Shown: piece after piece, positions 62,521 to 64,000 of the stretch
Layout of the letters: each line of letters opens with the position of its first letter
Position numbering within the stretch: position 1 is the stretch's first letter
From: Actinophytocola oryzae
GTDB taxonomy: Bacteria > Actinomycetota > Actinomycetes > Mycobacteriales > Pseudonocardiaceae
Direction: 5' to 3'
DNA: 64,000 nucleotides
Assembly (NCBI RefSeq): GCF_004364325.1
Contig: NZ_SOCP01000007.1
Span: 62,001-126,000, forward strand
The notes under the pieces: generated by a model
Told to the model about the DNA's origin: nothing
The model's input: only the letters and a program-made list of their open reading frames with translations
Database searches by the model: none
Made by a program: the position numbers and the translations under genes

Positions 62521-63790
62521 GATGCCGACCGGCTGGCGCCGGTACGTCGGGGTCGGCATCGGGCGGAGCACGTGGCTGCTCACCGCCTGCCAGACGTTCT
62601 ACTTCATGGGCATCACCGTCGACCTCACGCTCACCGGCATCGTCGGTCTCTCGCTGGCCCCCACCCCGGCGCTGGCCACCCTGCCCCTGGCGGCGATCAC
62701 CATCGCGGGCTCGCTCTGCGCGTTCTTCGCCGGGTTCCTCACCCAGCGGATCGGCTACGTGCCCGTGATGGTGCTCGGGGCACTGGTGGCGATCACCGGC
62801 TCCGGGCTGTCCGTGATGGCCGTCGTGACGGGCTCGTTCCCGCTGCTGTGCTGCGGCACCGCGATGGTCGGCGTCTACCGCGCAACCGGTGGCTACATCC
62901 GTTACATGGCAGCGGACCAGGCGCCCCCGGGGCAACGGGAGCGAGCGCTGAGCTTCATCCTCTACGGCGGGCTGGCCGCCGCGTTCGTCGGGCCGTTCGT
63001 GGCGACCACGACCTCGAACCTCTTCGGTGCGCAGTACGCCGGGGCGTACCTGATGGTCGGTCTCTACGCCATGCTGAACATCCCGCTGCTGCTGGCGGTC
63101 CGCGCGAACGGGGTCAAGGCGACCAACCAGCCGGAGAAGCTGACGCCGGTCCCGCTGTCCGACGTGCGCGGGACACGACGGTTCATCACCGGACTGGTCG
63201 CCCTGCTGTGCGCGGGGTCGATGATGACCATGATCATGGCCGTCGGTCCGATCGGCAACCAGCACGCCGGTCACTCCGCGAGCGCCGGTGCCGTGATCAT
63301 CCAGTGGCACCTCGTCGGCATGTTCGCCCCCTCCATCGTCAGCGGCGTCATCCTGGCCAGGATCGGGCCGGTCCGCACGGCGCAGATCGGTGCCGTGCTG
63401 TTCCTGGCCGCGGCCCTCTGCGGCGTGTCCGGGACCTGGTTCGTCAACTTCCTGCTGGCGCTGACGTTCAACGGGATCGCGTGGAACTTCCTCTACCTGG
63501 CGGGCACGACGTTGCTCGTGCGGTGCTATCCGCGTGGCCGGGGCGGGCGGGTACAGGCCATGGCCGAGGGAGTGGGCTCGGTGACCGGGGTGACGTCGTC
63601 GCTGTCGGCCAGCACGGTCTTCTACCTCCTCGGCTGGCAGGGCACGAACGTCCCGGTGCTGACGATCTCCGTGGTGCTGCTGGTCGTCATGACACTCGCC
63701 GCCCGCCGTCCGGCGGACGAGTTCGCCGCGGTCGCCGAGGAGGAACCGGCGCCGCGACCGGCGCAGCAGACCGTGGAAGCCGATCACTGA
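62513..63790 (+). CDS. MFS transporter
   Basis: A 425-residue twelve-helix major-facilitator protein (start GIGRSTWLLTACQTFYFMGITVDLTL; cytoplasmic loop FLTQRIGYVPVMVLG after TM2). It differs from the exporter at 27315. Coupled to the LLM gene, it is probably an exporter of the final product or of an intermediate. The extended C-terminus is acidic and proline-rich. Confidence 0.85.
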   Translation: MAEMPTGWRRYVGVGIGRSTWLLTACQTFYFMGITVDLTLTGIVGLSLAPTPALATLPLAAITIAGSLCAFFAGFLTQRIGYVPVMVLGALVAITGSGLSVMAVVTGSFPLLCCGTAMVGVYRATGGYIRYMAADQAPPGQRERALSFILYGGLAAAFVGPFVATTTSNLFGAQYAGAYLMVGLYAMLNIPLLLAVRANGVKATNQPEKLTPVPLSDVRGTRRFITGLVALLCAGSMMTMIMAVGPIGNQHAGHSASAGAVIIQWHLVGMFAPSIVSGVILARIGPVRTAQIGAVLFLAAALCGVSGTWFVNFLLALTFNGIAWNFLYLAGTTLLVRCYPRGRGGRVQAMAEGVGSVTGVTSSLSASTVFYLLGWQGTNVPVLTISVVLLVVMTLAARRPADEFAAVAEEEPAPRPAQQTVEADH

Positions 63791-63805
63791 GGGCATGGGG
63801 GAGTC

Positions 63806-64000
63806 GTGGCCAGTCTGTCGTCAGGCCAGGAGCGGATGTGGCTGCTACAGCAGGTGAACCCGGGCAGCTGCGCCTACAACGCACGCGTCGCGCTGAGGTT
63901 CGGCCGCGGTGTGGACCGCGTGGCGCTGGAGACCTGTCTCGCCGTGCTCGTGGCGCGGCACGCGGTGCTGCGGTCGGTCTTCGGCGTCGACGAGGACGGC
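63806..64000 (+). CDS. Nonribosomal peptide synthetase, N-terminal condensation domain (partial)
   Basis: The first 65 codons of an NRPS running off the right edge: SGQERMWLLQQVNPGSCAYN and ARHAVLRSVFG are C-domain core motifs C1 and the following helix. GTG 63806 lies 15 bp after the exporter stop with GGGGGAG upstream. It shows that more assembly-line modules lie to the right, so the predicted product from the two complete NRPS genes is incomplete. Confidence 0.85.
   Translation, partial: MASLSSGQERMWLLQQVNPGSCAYNARVALRFGRGVDRVALETCLAVLVARHAVLRSVFGVDEDG

Noticed and set aside
1-64000. CRISPR array, tRNA, rRNA or insertion sequence
   Set aside because: No regularly spaced repeats, no tRNA-like cloverleaf I could recognise and no transposase-like product were found.

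Overview
The window is about 64 kb of very GC-rich DNA with almost exclusively G/C-ending codons, many GTG starts and dense, translationally coupled operons. LuxR-type regulators, an EspC-like secretion target and a mycothiol-type maleylpyruvate isomerase-fold protein point to a filamentous actinomycete; Pseudonocardiales (Amycolatopsis/Lentzea-like) is my guess. Most of it is a large lipopeptide-type biosynthetic gene cluster cut by both window edges.

Region 1 (1-8555, minus strand) is one coupled operon: an alpha/beta-hydrolase-like protein, an HpgT-like aminotransferase, an acyl-AMP ligase, an acyl carrier protein (ACP), a ketosynthase (KS), a half-length KS-like protein, 4-hydroxymandelate synthase (HmaS), a PhyH-type dioxygenase, a DUF3050 protein and the start of a pyruvate-dehydrogenase-type E1 alpha subunit. 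Region 2 (8665-19509) holds acyl-chain and tailoring genes: ACP, FabF-like KS, free-standing condensation domain, thiolase-fold protein, ACP, FabH-like KS, glycosyltransferase, thioesterase, acyl-AMP ligase, cytochrome P450 and sulfotransferase.

Region 3 (19518-28583) holds three LuxR-type regulators, a complete class II lanthipeptide synthetase with no visible precursor peptide, an SbnA-like 2,3-diaminopropionate enzyme, MbtH and an MFS exporter. Region 4 (28760-45603) encodes two NRPS proteins, (C-A-T)x3 and C-A-T-C-A-T-TE. My hand-read specificity codes are Asn-like, Gln-like, unassigned, Thr and Asn. The terminal thioesterase has a cysteine in place of the usual serine nucleophile. Region 5 (45603-49474) supplies amino acids: an AsnO-type asparagine beta-hydroxylase, an EctB-type diaminobutyrate aminotransferase, an unusual ornithine-carbamoyltransferase homologue and an aspartokinase-beta-like ACT protein.

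Region 6 (49461-54566) looks like non-cluster cargo: a secreted GH81 beta-1,3-glucanase behind a LacI/CelR-type operator, an EspC-like protein, an HNH-like protein and a maleylpyruvate isomerase-fold protein. A gene-free stretch of about 350 bp follows. Region 7 (54919-64000) is a second biosynthetic block: a thioesterase-like protein, class II aldolase, SagB-like nitroreductase, AMP ligase, carrier protein, DapB-like reductase, acyl-CoA dehydrogenase, luciferase-like monooxygenase, MFS exporter and the first 65 codons of another NRPS. It looks like a pathway for an uncommon carrier-bound building block.

My reading is that the regions make an acylated, possibly glycosylated and sulfated peptide containing beta-hydroxyasparagine and a diamino- or ureido-amino acid, released by a Cys-type thioesterase. 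The most unusual features are that thioesterase together with AsnO, the carbamoyltransferase with altered amino-acid loops beside diamino-acid enzymes, the orphan LanM, and the unassigned carrier-protein pathway in region 7.
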